Assembly (NCBI RefSeq): GCF_018143015.1
Contig: NC_054740.1
Span: 73,677,856 to 73,741,855 of the forward strand
Origin: Lytechinus variegatus
Lineage: Eukaryota > Echinodermata > Echinoidea > Temnopleuroida > Toxopneustidae
DNA: 64,000 nt
Reading direction: 5' to 3'
The notes beneath the pieces were generated by a model that was not told where the DNA came from, did no database searches, and saw only the letters and a program-made list of their open reading frames with translations. The translations under genes were made by a program, and so were the position numbers. Below, in pieces: positions 1 through 10,800 of this stretch. Every line of letters begins with the position of its first letter. The stretch's first letter is position 1.

Positions 1-9
1 ACATTGTTT

Positions 10-115
10 TTCTTCCAAACTGCCAAAATGGTCAAGGAATGATAGCTAAATATATTTCTTAATAAATAAATATGATAAAAGCAGCCATTTAATATATCAA
101 ATGTAAGAAATATAA
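10..115. repeat. Diverged copy of the sequence at about 59420-59525
   Basis: Words such as CTTCCAAACTG, GAATGATAGCT, ATGATAAAAG and GCCATTTA occur in the same order and orientation here and just downstream (on the minus strand) of the stop codon of the MS4A-like gene at 59576. It is either a dispersed repeat or a trace of an old segmental duplication. Confidence 0.5.
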
Positions 116-1888
116 AATGCCTACGTGATGTAAATTTTTTTTACATATTTTTATGGTAATAACAAAGTATAGAAAAAAAAGTGCATGCATGGCTGTCGCA
201 AGAAAATCTGTCTTTTCCAAATCTCGATCTCCTAATCTCATCTCACTCTTATCTCTCTTCACTTTCTCATTTCTCCACATTACATATTCACTTAATTCCC
301 ACCCGGAGATCCTGTTAATTTACTGGCACCCTTTTTTCTTTTCAATTTGATATCGTAAGATACCGCCACACCCACACACATACTAAGACAGTGGGAAGCA
401 GAGGACAAGATAAACACCTGAACTATTACCTGAGGTATATAGAACCCAATGCAAACATTATGACTGTCTTTTGAATGTGTGCTAGTACAGCTCTTGTATT
501 TTCATTTCGCTTGTCTTTGGGGCATGACTTTTTATTAATATTACTGATGATCATTAGGCTTACATGTTGCATCTTGCTTCACAAGAATAATATAGATCTA
601 GCCAATTTTTTATTATGATGTTTTGGTACAGAGAACCTAGCATTATTTTCTTATTACAACGCTGTCCTCTTTTTCATATCATCACTCACTGAGAATATAG
701 CTATGCCACAGTTACTCTAACCTTACTGCTTCTCAGTGCTAGACTCTTGGCTTGATAAAGTCATAATGTTCTCTTTTATTATGTTCTGCCCTGTTTTCTT
801 TTTATTCTTGATATTTATAAAGTCAGCATATTCCTCTGCATATGCCAGCTAAACTGAAGACAGGACAAGATAATAATAAAAATTTAATTTTGATTGTAAA
901 TAATCTATTCTTCTAAGAATAATTATTTAAATTCAAAATTGAAATTTTATTATTTGTTGAATATCAATTTTTATCTATATTGTTATTCAAAATGGCATTT
1001 CGTAACATCACTCATCGAAGCTATGTCATAACGAAGCAGTTCAAGCCTATTGTATTTGCAGTGTTTACAAATGGATACACGAGATTTTTCTGATTTTTTA
1101 TGCAAAATGGTCATACCTTTATACACATTAGGTGCATTAAAGGTATTTCAATCAAATAATTTTTTTTTTTTAATGCAATCAGCAGTTTCAATTTTAAATA
1201 TGAAGAGATTCCCTTCTTGTGTACAAGAAAGATTCCCTTCTTGTGTACTAGGCTTAGTCCCATATGCGTGTCTTGGCTCTGTGATGTAACCATTGTAATG
1301 ACAATATCACAATCATAAAAAATATCACCACAGAGTCCTCTAAGGCTACTTGCCCCATAGACTGATAAATAGGTCTATTTCTGGTGGAGCTCCACCGATG
1401 CCTTAACTACAGCATATGTGGAGAAAAGGGTGCGATTTTGCACCCTCCATGATTACTTAAGTTTTGCTTTTTATTTTTTTTACATGACTACCAAGTAGTA
1501 CTTTATTATTACCACAAAATTCCTCCTTTGTTTGGACAGTAGGTTGAAAATATTGTGAAAAACTGAAAATGGCTGATTTTCTAGCATGGAATCGCCAGTC
1601 TTTAGAAACTAAAGAAAAAGTAAATAAATCACTTTTAAGAGCTCTCTTTAAATTTGTATTTCTCCATTCAATTTGTGCACAAATCTCCCCATTGACATTG
1701 TGTGTAATATCCCATGAGTAGCATAATGCGAATTACATGCCCCAAATTAGCATAAATTTGCATATTATCAAATTTTCCAAATGAAATTTTAAAATTTATT
1801 ATTTGGGCTATCCTACCCCACCAAACATAACCTCTTTATAAATGAAATTTTGTCTTCTAGACTGGGGTGACTTTTTATAGACTTGCCC

Positions 1889-2190
1889 AGGAAACAATTT
1901 TCTTTCCTCCTCCTTTTTTCTTACTTTTTTTTCCTTTCTCTCATTTTTTCTTCACACATTCATCTTCCTTTCTTTTTCTCTTTTTCTTTATTCATTTCAA
2001 AGAATGACGAAAACCTTTTTTTCTTTCTTTCACCCTCTTTCTCTTCTAACTTCCTTTTCTTTTATTGTTTATTTTCCCCCTATTTTTTTTTCTTTCTTTC
2101 CTCTTAATTCATCTCTTTTCTTTTCTCTCCTTCAAGGCTTCATTCTTTTGTTCATTCTCCCTTCTTTTTCTTGATACCAATCACCATATT
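1889..2190 (+). repeat. Pyrimidine-rich low-complexity tract
   Basis: About 300 bases almost entirely of C and T on the plus strand (CTTTTTTCC-type words). The open frame across it encodes only F, S and L runs and is not a gene. Confidence 0.8.
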
Positions 2191-2244
2191 TTCTTTCTTT
2201 AATTTCTAACAGTCTAAATAAGTCATTAAGATTAAGTGTGTGAA

Positions 2245-2345
2245 GTCTTCAATCGATACGGCTTGGCCTTGGTCGATCCGTTACGCAACGCAAGCGTCCG
2301 TATCGTGGGTGAAGAACAATAGAAAACAAGATGGCGGCGTAAACA
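2245..2345 (+). promoter_or_regulatory. Candidate promoter / 5' exon with YY1-type motif
   Basis: A short CpG-containing patch in AT-rich surroundings ends in CAAGATGGCGGC (2327-2338), the core of the YY1/TISU initiator element of animal promoters. The ATG inside the motif meets a stop after two codons, so no protein starts here unless a splice follows directly. No downstream exon could be tied to it. Regulatory role is inference. Confidence 0.3.
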
Positions 2346-2657
2346 TCGGCAAGTCTCTTCCTTCTTTTCATGATATCTTTGTCATTTTTTTAATGAATTC
2401 TTGTGTAAAAATAAAATCCATAGTATAGAAATGTCGGAAATTAAGTTGTATCCCATGTACATGATTTAGGGCTAGATCTTTTAGAGAGAGAGTAGAAATC
2501 TAGGGGGCGAAAGTTTCAGGTTTTGGCTGCCTACACGCACTTGTATAGAATTGTATAGAATAGAAGCCCTGCCTTCGTATGAGAGTAACCACGTTAGTAA
2601 ATGATTTTTACTCAGCGTCCTGGCTAGAACAGAAGTGTGTGTATATTTTGAGTTTTT

Positions 2658-2806
2658 GACAGACGTGTATCAATCAGGTATAATTATGTACGTCTGGGAC
2701 CAACCTTTAACGTCACCATCCGAAAGACGTGATCAGGGCTCGAACCTCTGCATCAATTTGTAACTTCCCCACAGCTTGGATTACAGGCGCACGCCACAAC
2801 AGACAG
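2658..2806 (-). repeat. SINE-like repeat, minus copy
   Basis: Reverse complement of the copy at about 56200-56357: the same order of words including an ACGTCT inverted pair, the GTCACCATCCGAAAGACGT block and a tRNA-type B box (GGTTCGAGCCC on the minus strand, plus positions 2736-2746). The B box suggests a tRNA-derived pol III SINE. Confidence 0.6.
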
Positions 2807-3219
2807 TAGAGGCCAATAAGGGAGACTCTCTCCAATAGGGGATACAATCTCCCACATTGGAGACTTGCTTTGCAAAAGGACAAAAGAAACAACACCAACA
2901 AAAGCATGATTTTGTCAACCCAAAATTTTGTCTCACTGAGGTCAGAAGCCCATTTGTTTTGTGTGTGATTGACAGCAAAAATCCTTATCCAAACAAAAGT
3001 AGACGGTGAATTTTTAAACTTTAAAGTAGCCGGTGAAAAGGGGTAATTTGTCATGAGGAATCTGCTTATCATTTTTATTTGCCGCCAAGGTAATCCTTTT
3101 GCCGCAAATGTAAACAAAGGAAATTAGTCTCCAAAACTGGAGACTGTCTCTGAAATTTGATACCCAAATTCTTTACAAAAGTCTCTGATATTGGAGATAA
3201 TTTCCCACATTGGAGACAC

Positions 3220-3750
3220 TGCTACCACCCTGCCTGTCATGCCTGTGGCCATCTACAGGTAGGACTATGGACTGCCAATGTTGTCCAGAGCACCCACTTT
3301 AAAAAGTCATTAAAATATCACTTTTGTGACCAAAATTACTTATTTCCATACGGTTGCAATTTATTTTTCATTAGTAACTTGGGAATAATTTTTGTATTCA
3401 CCAGAGCGCTCAAAAACTTGAATTCTGGGCATATTTTTGTGTACGCCCTCTAGTGGTGGAAAGTAATATGGCAAGAAAATTTTCATTTTTTGATCTTTAT
3501 TTTTAATTAAGAAAAATATGATTTAAAGTATCAAATTTAAATAAGAGCCAAGTTGTATGAATAATAGGTGTAATGGAAACTGTCAGTGTAAAAACATCAA
3601 GCATTTGCCCCAAACAAAAAGAGAAAATTAGCCAACATTGCCACCCTTATTTTGCCACATACTGAGATATATAACTGAGAACAAGGTTATATCATAACCT
3701 TGTTCATTGAATGAGTGATTATATTTATAACCTTGTTCATTGAATGAGTG
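3220..3750 (+). repeat. Left arm of a large inverted repeat around tyw5 exon 1
   Basis: About 470 bp (3220-3692) reappears as reverse complement at about 8327-8792, including the GCCCTCTAGTGGTGG, CACTTTTGTGACC and ACAAGGTTATA words. The following ACCTTGTTCATTGAATGAGTG is also mirrored, at 8095-8115. The two arms bracket the tyw5 promoter and first exon. Confidence 0.75.
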
Positions 3751-4602
3751 CGCGAGGCCGAACTTAAAAGTTTCCCATTTTTCCAAGTGCTATATTTAGC
3801 GTGTAATACGCCCACACTTTTAAAAATATGCCATGGGCATGGGTCTATATCTAGAGCTTTGAAAGTCCCCCTTAAGCTTAATTGGCCTTATCGTGAAATT
3901 TGTCACCTCTCTTCTTGTGCGTGTGCGCTAGTTGTGTACAAAGTCAATGGGAGTGGAAAGAAGTCACCACCGTCATCATGACCGTTGACGAAATAAACGG
4001 CAGTGAATGGACTGGTGACAAATTCCACGATAATGCCCCTTAATTTATAAGAAGGGCCAAATCGTGGTTTTGGAAACCACTCATACTAGATTTGTGTACG
4101 CGCATTTGTGTACAAAGTGAATGGAGGTGGAAATAGGGAACCGTGCGTGCGACTGAATAAAGCGCTGCTGTATGAAGTGAATGGTGGTTACCTATATCAC
4201 GATAATGCCATAAGAAGAGCAGTTTACGAACCTTACTGACTCTAATTTGAGATTTTGACGTTCGTCTGTTCAGCTGTCCAGTATCATAACCTTGGCTTGT
4301 TCATTTCACGTCGCTTCTCACCTGCGCTGCAGTATGGGGTTGTTATGGAACGCTAGTTCATTTTATTGTTGGATTTGTTGTTTTCTTTTCTCTTTTCCCC
4401 ATTTTTTTTTACAGCGATCTAATCCAAAGGAGGATCATTTTATTTATATTTATGTTTTATTATAAATCACCAAGAAACACAATATTTACACTAGATTGGC
4501 ATGGTAACTATGTAAAAACAAAAACATAAAAATCATAAATATAAAAGGCAGAACAAGAGATCTTTAAAAGTATTTTTATTCATATTAACGTCCTCATGTG
4601 CT

Positions 4603-5822
4603 TAAAGGTCAAGTCCACCCCATAAAAATGTTGATTTTAATCAATAGAGAAAAATCAAACAAGAATAACATTGAACATTTCATCAAAATCGGATGTAAAT
4701 TAAGAAAGTTATGACAATTAAAATTTTCGCTTATAATTAAAAAAAAATCAGGGGTTTTATGCACAACTCGACAACACGCAAATGGGAGAGTCGACGGAGG
4801 GAGTCGATACCATAGAGATGTATGTCCATCACCATAGAGATGTATTATATGTCCATCACTCACTATTTCTTTTGTATTTTATTGTTTGAATTATAAAATC
4901 TTTCAATTTTTACAGATTTGACAATTAGGACCAGTTTTACTGAATCATAAAATGTTAGAACAATTGTAATCCCCATGTTCATGGAGAAAGAGAAAACTTA
5001 TTTCACCTTCCAATGAGGAGAAAATTAAAATATTTCATATGATAGAATCCCGGGGGGGGGGCCACTTACATTGACGAGTGGATACCATGCGCGACCAAAA
5101 AACACGTAAAAAGGATGTCTTTTTCACGATAGGGCACGTTACGTACGTAACGTGATAAGGGTGTCAAAAACACAAAAATAATGAAAAAAGGGTATCTATT
5201 TCGCTAGGACAATTACGTGTTTAGGGTCGAATTTGCGGGGATGATAAAACAAAATTAAAATGTTTTATGAAGGATGTCCATTTTTCCCCAACACTTCGTG
5301 TTTAGAGTCCGATTTGCGAGAGGTGTAGAAGGTGGGGTCGTACTAAACCAAACAAGGTAAAGCCGACGACCGAAGGACCCGTAACAATAAAACATTCCTG
5401 TACTTGTTTAGGGGTTCATTTCAGGGAATATTTTCCAAGATTATCGTTTTGTTTCCAATACTTGTTAAGGGTAGGGTTTGACAACCCAATACTTGTTAAG
5501 GGGTGCATTTTCAGAATATGGAAATTACGTGTTAAGGGTGCTTTTCGAGACCCCATGGTCGCGCATAGTATCCACTCGTGAATGGAAGTGGCCCCCCCCC
5601 CCCCCCGGGGATAGAATACAAAAGACTGAGTGAGTGAGTGACGTCACTCCTACTTGCATACCGACCAGGATGTGTATATAACTGTTTTGTGAAATTTCGA
5701 AAAACTGACAGTCATTTTCCTATTTTACACCCGATTCTGATAAAAAAAATTCAATGCCTACTCTGCTTTTTGGATTTTTCTTGTTCAAATCAACTTTTTG
5801 TTGGGGTGGACTTGTCCTTTAC
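4603..5822. mobile_element. TIR element (MITE-type), split by a nested element
   Basis: The left end AAAGGTCAAGTCCACCCC and the right end GGGGTGGACTTGTCCTTT are inverted repeats, with further inverted similarity inside (the ATTTTGATGAAAT-type block). A solo right-end relative lies at about 55900-56092. No coding capacity is seen. The middle is occupied by the separate TIR element at 5049-5609. Confidence 0.7.
5049..5609. mobile_element. Nested TIR element with 8-bp target duplication
   Basis: The ends are inverted repeats beginning with a G/C run followed by GGCCACTT(A/C)CATT(G/C)ACGAGTGGATAC. The flanks are GATAGAAT on both sides (5041-5048 and 5610-5617), an 8-bp target-site duplication typical of hAT-like cut-and-paste elements. 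The interior has repeated 'CGTGTTTAGGGT' words and no transposase. Confidence 0.75.
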
Positions 5823-6221
5823 AATAAAATTAAAAATTGATAATGATAAACTTCACCCGTCGCATTTGGAATGGTCATGCGTGAATTAACTACTGGAGTG
5901 ACAGCAATAAAAAGGGAATTCACCCTATAGTTTTGATAAGAGCGTGGAAAATAATGGCAGAAACGTGAATATGGTGAATCGATCCGCCACAGTGTAATAC
6001 AGAATTATTTTGTAAAATTTGATTATGTAACTTCACACACAAGCATGAAATTCCTCCATCTGGAATTCAATTACATTTTCTCAAAAATTTAGAAGCGATT
6101 TTAATTTACTTGTGCGCGTGAGTGATCCAACCCAACAGGAAAATTATGACTTTAATGATTAGCCTATATAGCTGCTGAGGAAAATATTTTCCATCATATT
6201 CCATAATAAATTGGAATTATA

Positions 6222-6425
6222 GGCCCGTATTCACAAAGGTGGACTAAAGTTATACCGGGGTTAAATTTAGTCGGGGGTTAGCTAGCACCCAGTTAGTCCA
6301 CCGCGCTATTCACAAACGGTGGACTAACTAATCCATGGACTAACTTTATACCCGGGTGCTAAAGTTAGTCCATGGCTGAGTTATACCCGGGGTATAACTT
6401 TAGTCCACCTTTGTGAATTCGGGCC
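6222..6425. mobile_element. Palindromic MITE
   Basis: About 200 bp that is nearly self-complementary: GGCCCGTATTCACAAAGG at the left mirrors CCTTTGTGAATTCGGGCC at the right, with several internal 'GTGGACTAA' blocks in both orientations. It could fold into a long hairpin. Non-coding. Confidence 0.8.
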
Positions 6426-6737
6426 ATAATTTATTGCATGATATATGGGATCGAAGCTGCTCGCATATATGACGTCACAATCTAAAGCTTTGAAAATGAA
6501 AACTTGCTAGTTTCATGAACAATTTCAACTCAAGATGCAATACACGGCATCATCCTGAAATAACAAACAACCCGGCAAAGAATCAATATAGAAACTGAAT
6601 TAAGCAGGAAATTGAAACTAAATGAGCCTTGCTTATCTTGTTATCGAGCATTATATAGGCCTAAGTGTCTCCATGCAACTTTGAGTTACATATCAATTTC
6701 CTTTATTTTTTTTTCTAAAAGTTTTGAACGGATGCTT

Positions 6738-7286
6738 CGGGCTGAAAATATAGAGTAAAAGATTCACAAAGCAAAATGCTGAAAATTTCATCAAAATCGA
6801 AAGTACGAAGTTATTGAAATTTAAAATAATTTAAAATTAGCAATATTGTGAAAACAGTCACTATAACATGCATGCACGTCATCAATAATATTCATTAGGT
6901 AGGCTGATGATGTCACATCCACCATCTTCCTTTTTCTTATGTTATCACATGAAATCATAATTCTTTCATTTTTTCATACAAGTGTAAATGATGTGTCCAT
7001 TATAATGAAATAAGTTGCAGCAGTCATGCATCAGTTGTCAATACAGTACGTTGTTTTAGTTCTAGGGTACATAGAAAAAAAATGAATAAACCTAATGTCA
7101 TATAATAAAATAAAAAAATAATAAGTGGTCGCGGATATGACACATCAGTTTGTCTATTCATGCCAATTAAGAACTGTTTCACCCGAATAAATGCAAGTCT
7201 TTTGTTATCCGATTTTGATGAAATTTTCAGTAGTTTGCTTTGTGAATTTTACTCCATATAATGAGATATGAATTATCTTCAGCCTA
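6738..7286. mobile_element. TIR repeat (MITE-type)
   Basis: The left block (about 6738-6800: GGGCTGAAAATATAGAGTAAAA, then CAAAGC and GAAAATTTCATCAAAATCG) is mirrored at 7209-7284 (CGATTTTGATGAAATTTTC, GCTTTG, a TTACTC block, CTTCAGCC). The interior is AT-rich with no coding capacity. Confidence 0.65.
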
Positions 7287-7848
7287 TAGAGTATCACTTT
7301 AAGAATTATATTTACCAATCATCGCCCCCCCCCCCGCAGATCGAGCATGTATATTGCGGAAGGTTGAATTGCGGCGGCTGGATCGTGGATTTATTTTCTC
7401 AATTGTCTTGCAAAGGATGACCGCGGGGCCAAGGATTCCAAGTTTGATATTTCAACCGCATATCTGAAAGTTTTTACACACTGCCCCCTCCCAGAGTGCG
7501 GAGTATGTACTTTGAAGCTGGATTTATTTTTTTTCGAATTTTGTTTTTATGGGATATCCCCGGGATATCTTGCAAAGGATGACCCCGGGGCCATGCAAGG
7601 ATTTCATATTGTATCCTAATTGTATTTATAGCTAATTGGAGAATGAAATAATCTATAAAAATCAATTCATTGATAACAAATAATAGTAATAACCAACACA
7701 TGTTTAGGCCAGCATTGCAACAAAATGCAAGCTAAAATCCATGAGCAGGCCTACCCGGGTACCCCGGAACTACACACACCGCTTTCCATATTCTCAAACT
7801 GTGCGAGCTGAGCTGTCTAGTGTCGAGATTAATTTTGATTAAAAAGTA

Positions 7849-10800
7849 ATGGAATCCGAAGGAAAATGGATAAAAAAAGACGTGCCCGTTTATACTGATG
7901 TCAGTAATACTAAATTTTTAGATGTCATTTACCAAAAGGTGAGTTCTGTTTGGCACGGTCCGCGTCCGTCCGGACGTCGAACGTCAAGACTCCGAAAGTC
8001 CAAGTCCAAGTCGCAAATCAGTGCCTACGGTAATAACCCATGCCATGGCCTACGGCCTAGGCTACATGTCCTACTGTCTACATGGTCTAGACCACTCATT
8101 CAATGAACAAGGTTTGTTATCAGTGTCAGTGTGGCAAAATAATGGTGGCAATGTTTGGCTTATTTTCTCTTTTTATATGGAACAAATGCTTGGTTTTCTT
8201 ACACTGTCAGTTTTCATTACAGCTATTCATCATCATGATACTTGGCACTTATGAGTTATGTAAATTTAATTCTTTGAATATTTTTTTCTTGATTTAAAAC
8301 TAAATTATGAAGTAGGCCCTATAATTATAACCTTGTTCTCACTTATATCTCCATGTGTGGCAAAATAATAGTGGCAATGTTTGGCTTTATTTTCTCTTTT
8401 TCTTTAGGGCAAATGCTTGATTTTTTTTTACACTGACAGTTTCCATTACACCTATTAATTCATACAACTTGACTCTTATTCAATTTGATTCTTTAAATTA
8501 TTTTTTCTTAATTAAAAATAGAGATCAAAAAGTGAAAATTTTCTTGCCATATTACTTTCCACCAATAGAGGGCGTACAAAAAATATGCCCAAAATTCAAG
8601 TTTTTGAGCACTCTGGTGAATACAAAAAATATTCCCAACTTACTAATGAAAAATAAATTGCAACTGTATGGAAATTAGTAATTTTGGTCACAAAAGTGAT
8701 ATTTTAATGATTTTTTAAAGTGTGTGCTCTGTACAACATTGGCATACCATAGTCCTACCTGTAGATTCCCCACAGGCAGGGTGGTAGCAGTGAACAAGTG
8801 TGCTATGTACAGCATTGTTGCATGTTGGCATACCATACTAGTCCTACCTGTAGATTCCCCACAGGCAGGGTGGTTGCAGTGAACAAGTGGAAACTAGACT
8901 AGACAAGACAGCTGGCAGCCGTCTGTTTCGACTAGTTTTTTAACTTTTTAAAAAAATTTCTCCTCGTACAAGGACGGCTCGCTATCGTGCAGCCACCATT
9001 AGGGGACTAGCAATGCAAATCCCCCGTCGGGGCTCTTCAATTTTTCTCTTTAATTTGTGAATAAAAATCTTGAAAATTAACGCGACCAAAATGCAAATTA
9101 ATAATATTCCCTCTTGGTATTAATTGCAAAAAAACAGAGAAAAATCAACAAAAGGAGCAAAAACAGTGACTTACCTCGGCTGTCGCGCAAATTCACTTTC
9201 CCGTTTTATCCGATCTTAAGTTAAGTACATGAACATATGGTCATTGAGTCCCCTGTACAGATCGCGCTAGAACTTCGGTCTCTGTATTTGGTGAGTGAAG
9301 CCAACGGAGTTCAGCTGAACAACCAACATAACAGAGACCGAAGCTTTTGGTCTAGTACTGTACCAGCGTGTGCAATTTTTTGTTCACGCAAGTGTTGATT
9401 TCACAATTCCATGATATGGTGGAAGTGGTTGGAATTGGAAGGAGCTAACGTTAGGCCTAACTTAGGAGGTTGGGGCATGGTTGTAATGTGGTAAGACTGA
9501 ATGTGAGCTATATATTTTAAACAGAAGTGAATAAAAGAAAAAAAAAGAGGCCTATGTACCGTGGCGTAAGGGCACTAACGTTAGTATTCAACGCGTTTGG
9601 AGAGTTTCCTCAAATATATAGAAATATAAAGTTTACCTGAATTTCAGACCCATCTTATTTCCAAGAGCAAATGCTGGCTATTCTTTTTCTGTTATTTTTT
9701 TCTTCACCCGTCGACTGTGTGCGCGGGCGATCAAATTATACGGCGATGATTTTTGGCACTACTAGTATTCAATCCGTCGGCACTAGTACTCAACCTAGTG
9801 ATGAAAGGTGGCCCTGTCTATCAATCTGCCCTTGTTACATCTGACTATGGACTAGAACATTTGAGATGAGACTGAAAAGGGAAAATTTTAGACAAAGCCA
9901 GAGACTTACATAGATCTATCATCTAGGTCTAATTTAGCAAACTAAACCATTTTGAGATTCTCTATCTACATGTATCCTCACTAGGTTGAATACTAGTGCC
10001 ATTCGGTGCAAACGGCCATCGCCGCATAATTCGATCCTCCGCTCATACAGTCGACAGATTGATGAAGAAAATACCGACAACAGATTACCCTGGAAGTAAC
10101 AAAGGTATGAAATTAAGATAAATTCCCTATTTCTAAATATTTTCGGGAATATGTCAAAATCTTTGAATTATGCCGGGTTGGATACTAGTGCCCATACGGT
10201 ACTCCTGTATGTACTATGGTACAATTTACGATCCTCGTCTAATCTTAGTTCTTACAAATTCCAGTTGCTAAGAAATCATGTGGGGAGCGGGCCTTTGCTC
10301 ATGCAGGGCATAGCCTGTGGAATTCTCAAACAGTTTGAAAACCCAATTGTCAGTGAACACCTTCAAGGGCAACCTGAAAACATGCCTATACATGTTTTTG
10401 ATAGACATTGACTTATTGTTCATGTTGTTCTGCTCTGAAGTGCCTTGAGCATCTAACCGAGATGGAAAGTGCGCTATATTAAATCGTATGTATTATTATT
10501 ATTAATATTATCATTATGGTACTTTTGTATTGCCAGTGGCATTAAGAAATGAAGTCAAGTGTGACTCAAGAAAAAAAAAAGAATTAAAAAAAACGTAATT
10601 TAGTAAACTTTTACTAGAGTCTAGACTACAGACAGTGTTAGACAAGATTGACATTGATTTGTTTGTTTCACTTTCACAAGTTTCAGAATATCAGGAGGCA
10701 GAACAGAAGCTAATTAACTGTATTCACTCAGCTCAGATGAACTGTATAGCAAGATGATGCAGTGTGGCCACTGCACTGGTTATAAAGTGTTGATTGCATC

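Larger units (their letters stand above)
1..2230. other. Intergenic, AT-rich, no gene seen
   Basis: No exon with convincing protein character was found on either strand. The stretch has poly-A/T runs, a short tandem duplication near 1206-1248 (a 19-bp word repeated at 24-bp spacing) and a long pyrimidine-rich tract at about 1889-2190. Open frames here come from the biased composition. Confidence 0.6.

Noticed and set aside
8940-9200. Minus-strand 5' exon ending GACAGCCGAG before GTAAGT, with an ATTTGCAT octamer downstream
   Set aside because: The donor-like word and octamer are suggestive but no coding frame, partner exon or start signal could be found; not enough to call.
10151-10411. 86-codon frame as a gene
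   Set aside because: It overlaps a broken LINE 3' end in another frame and has no features of its own.
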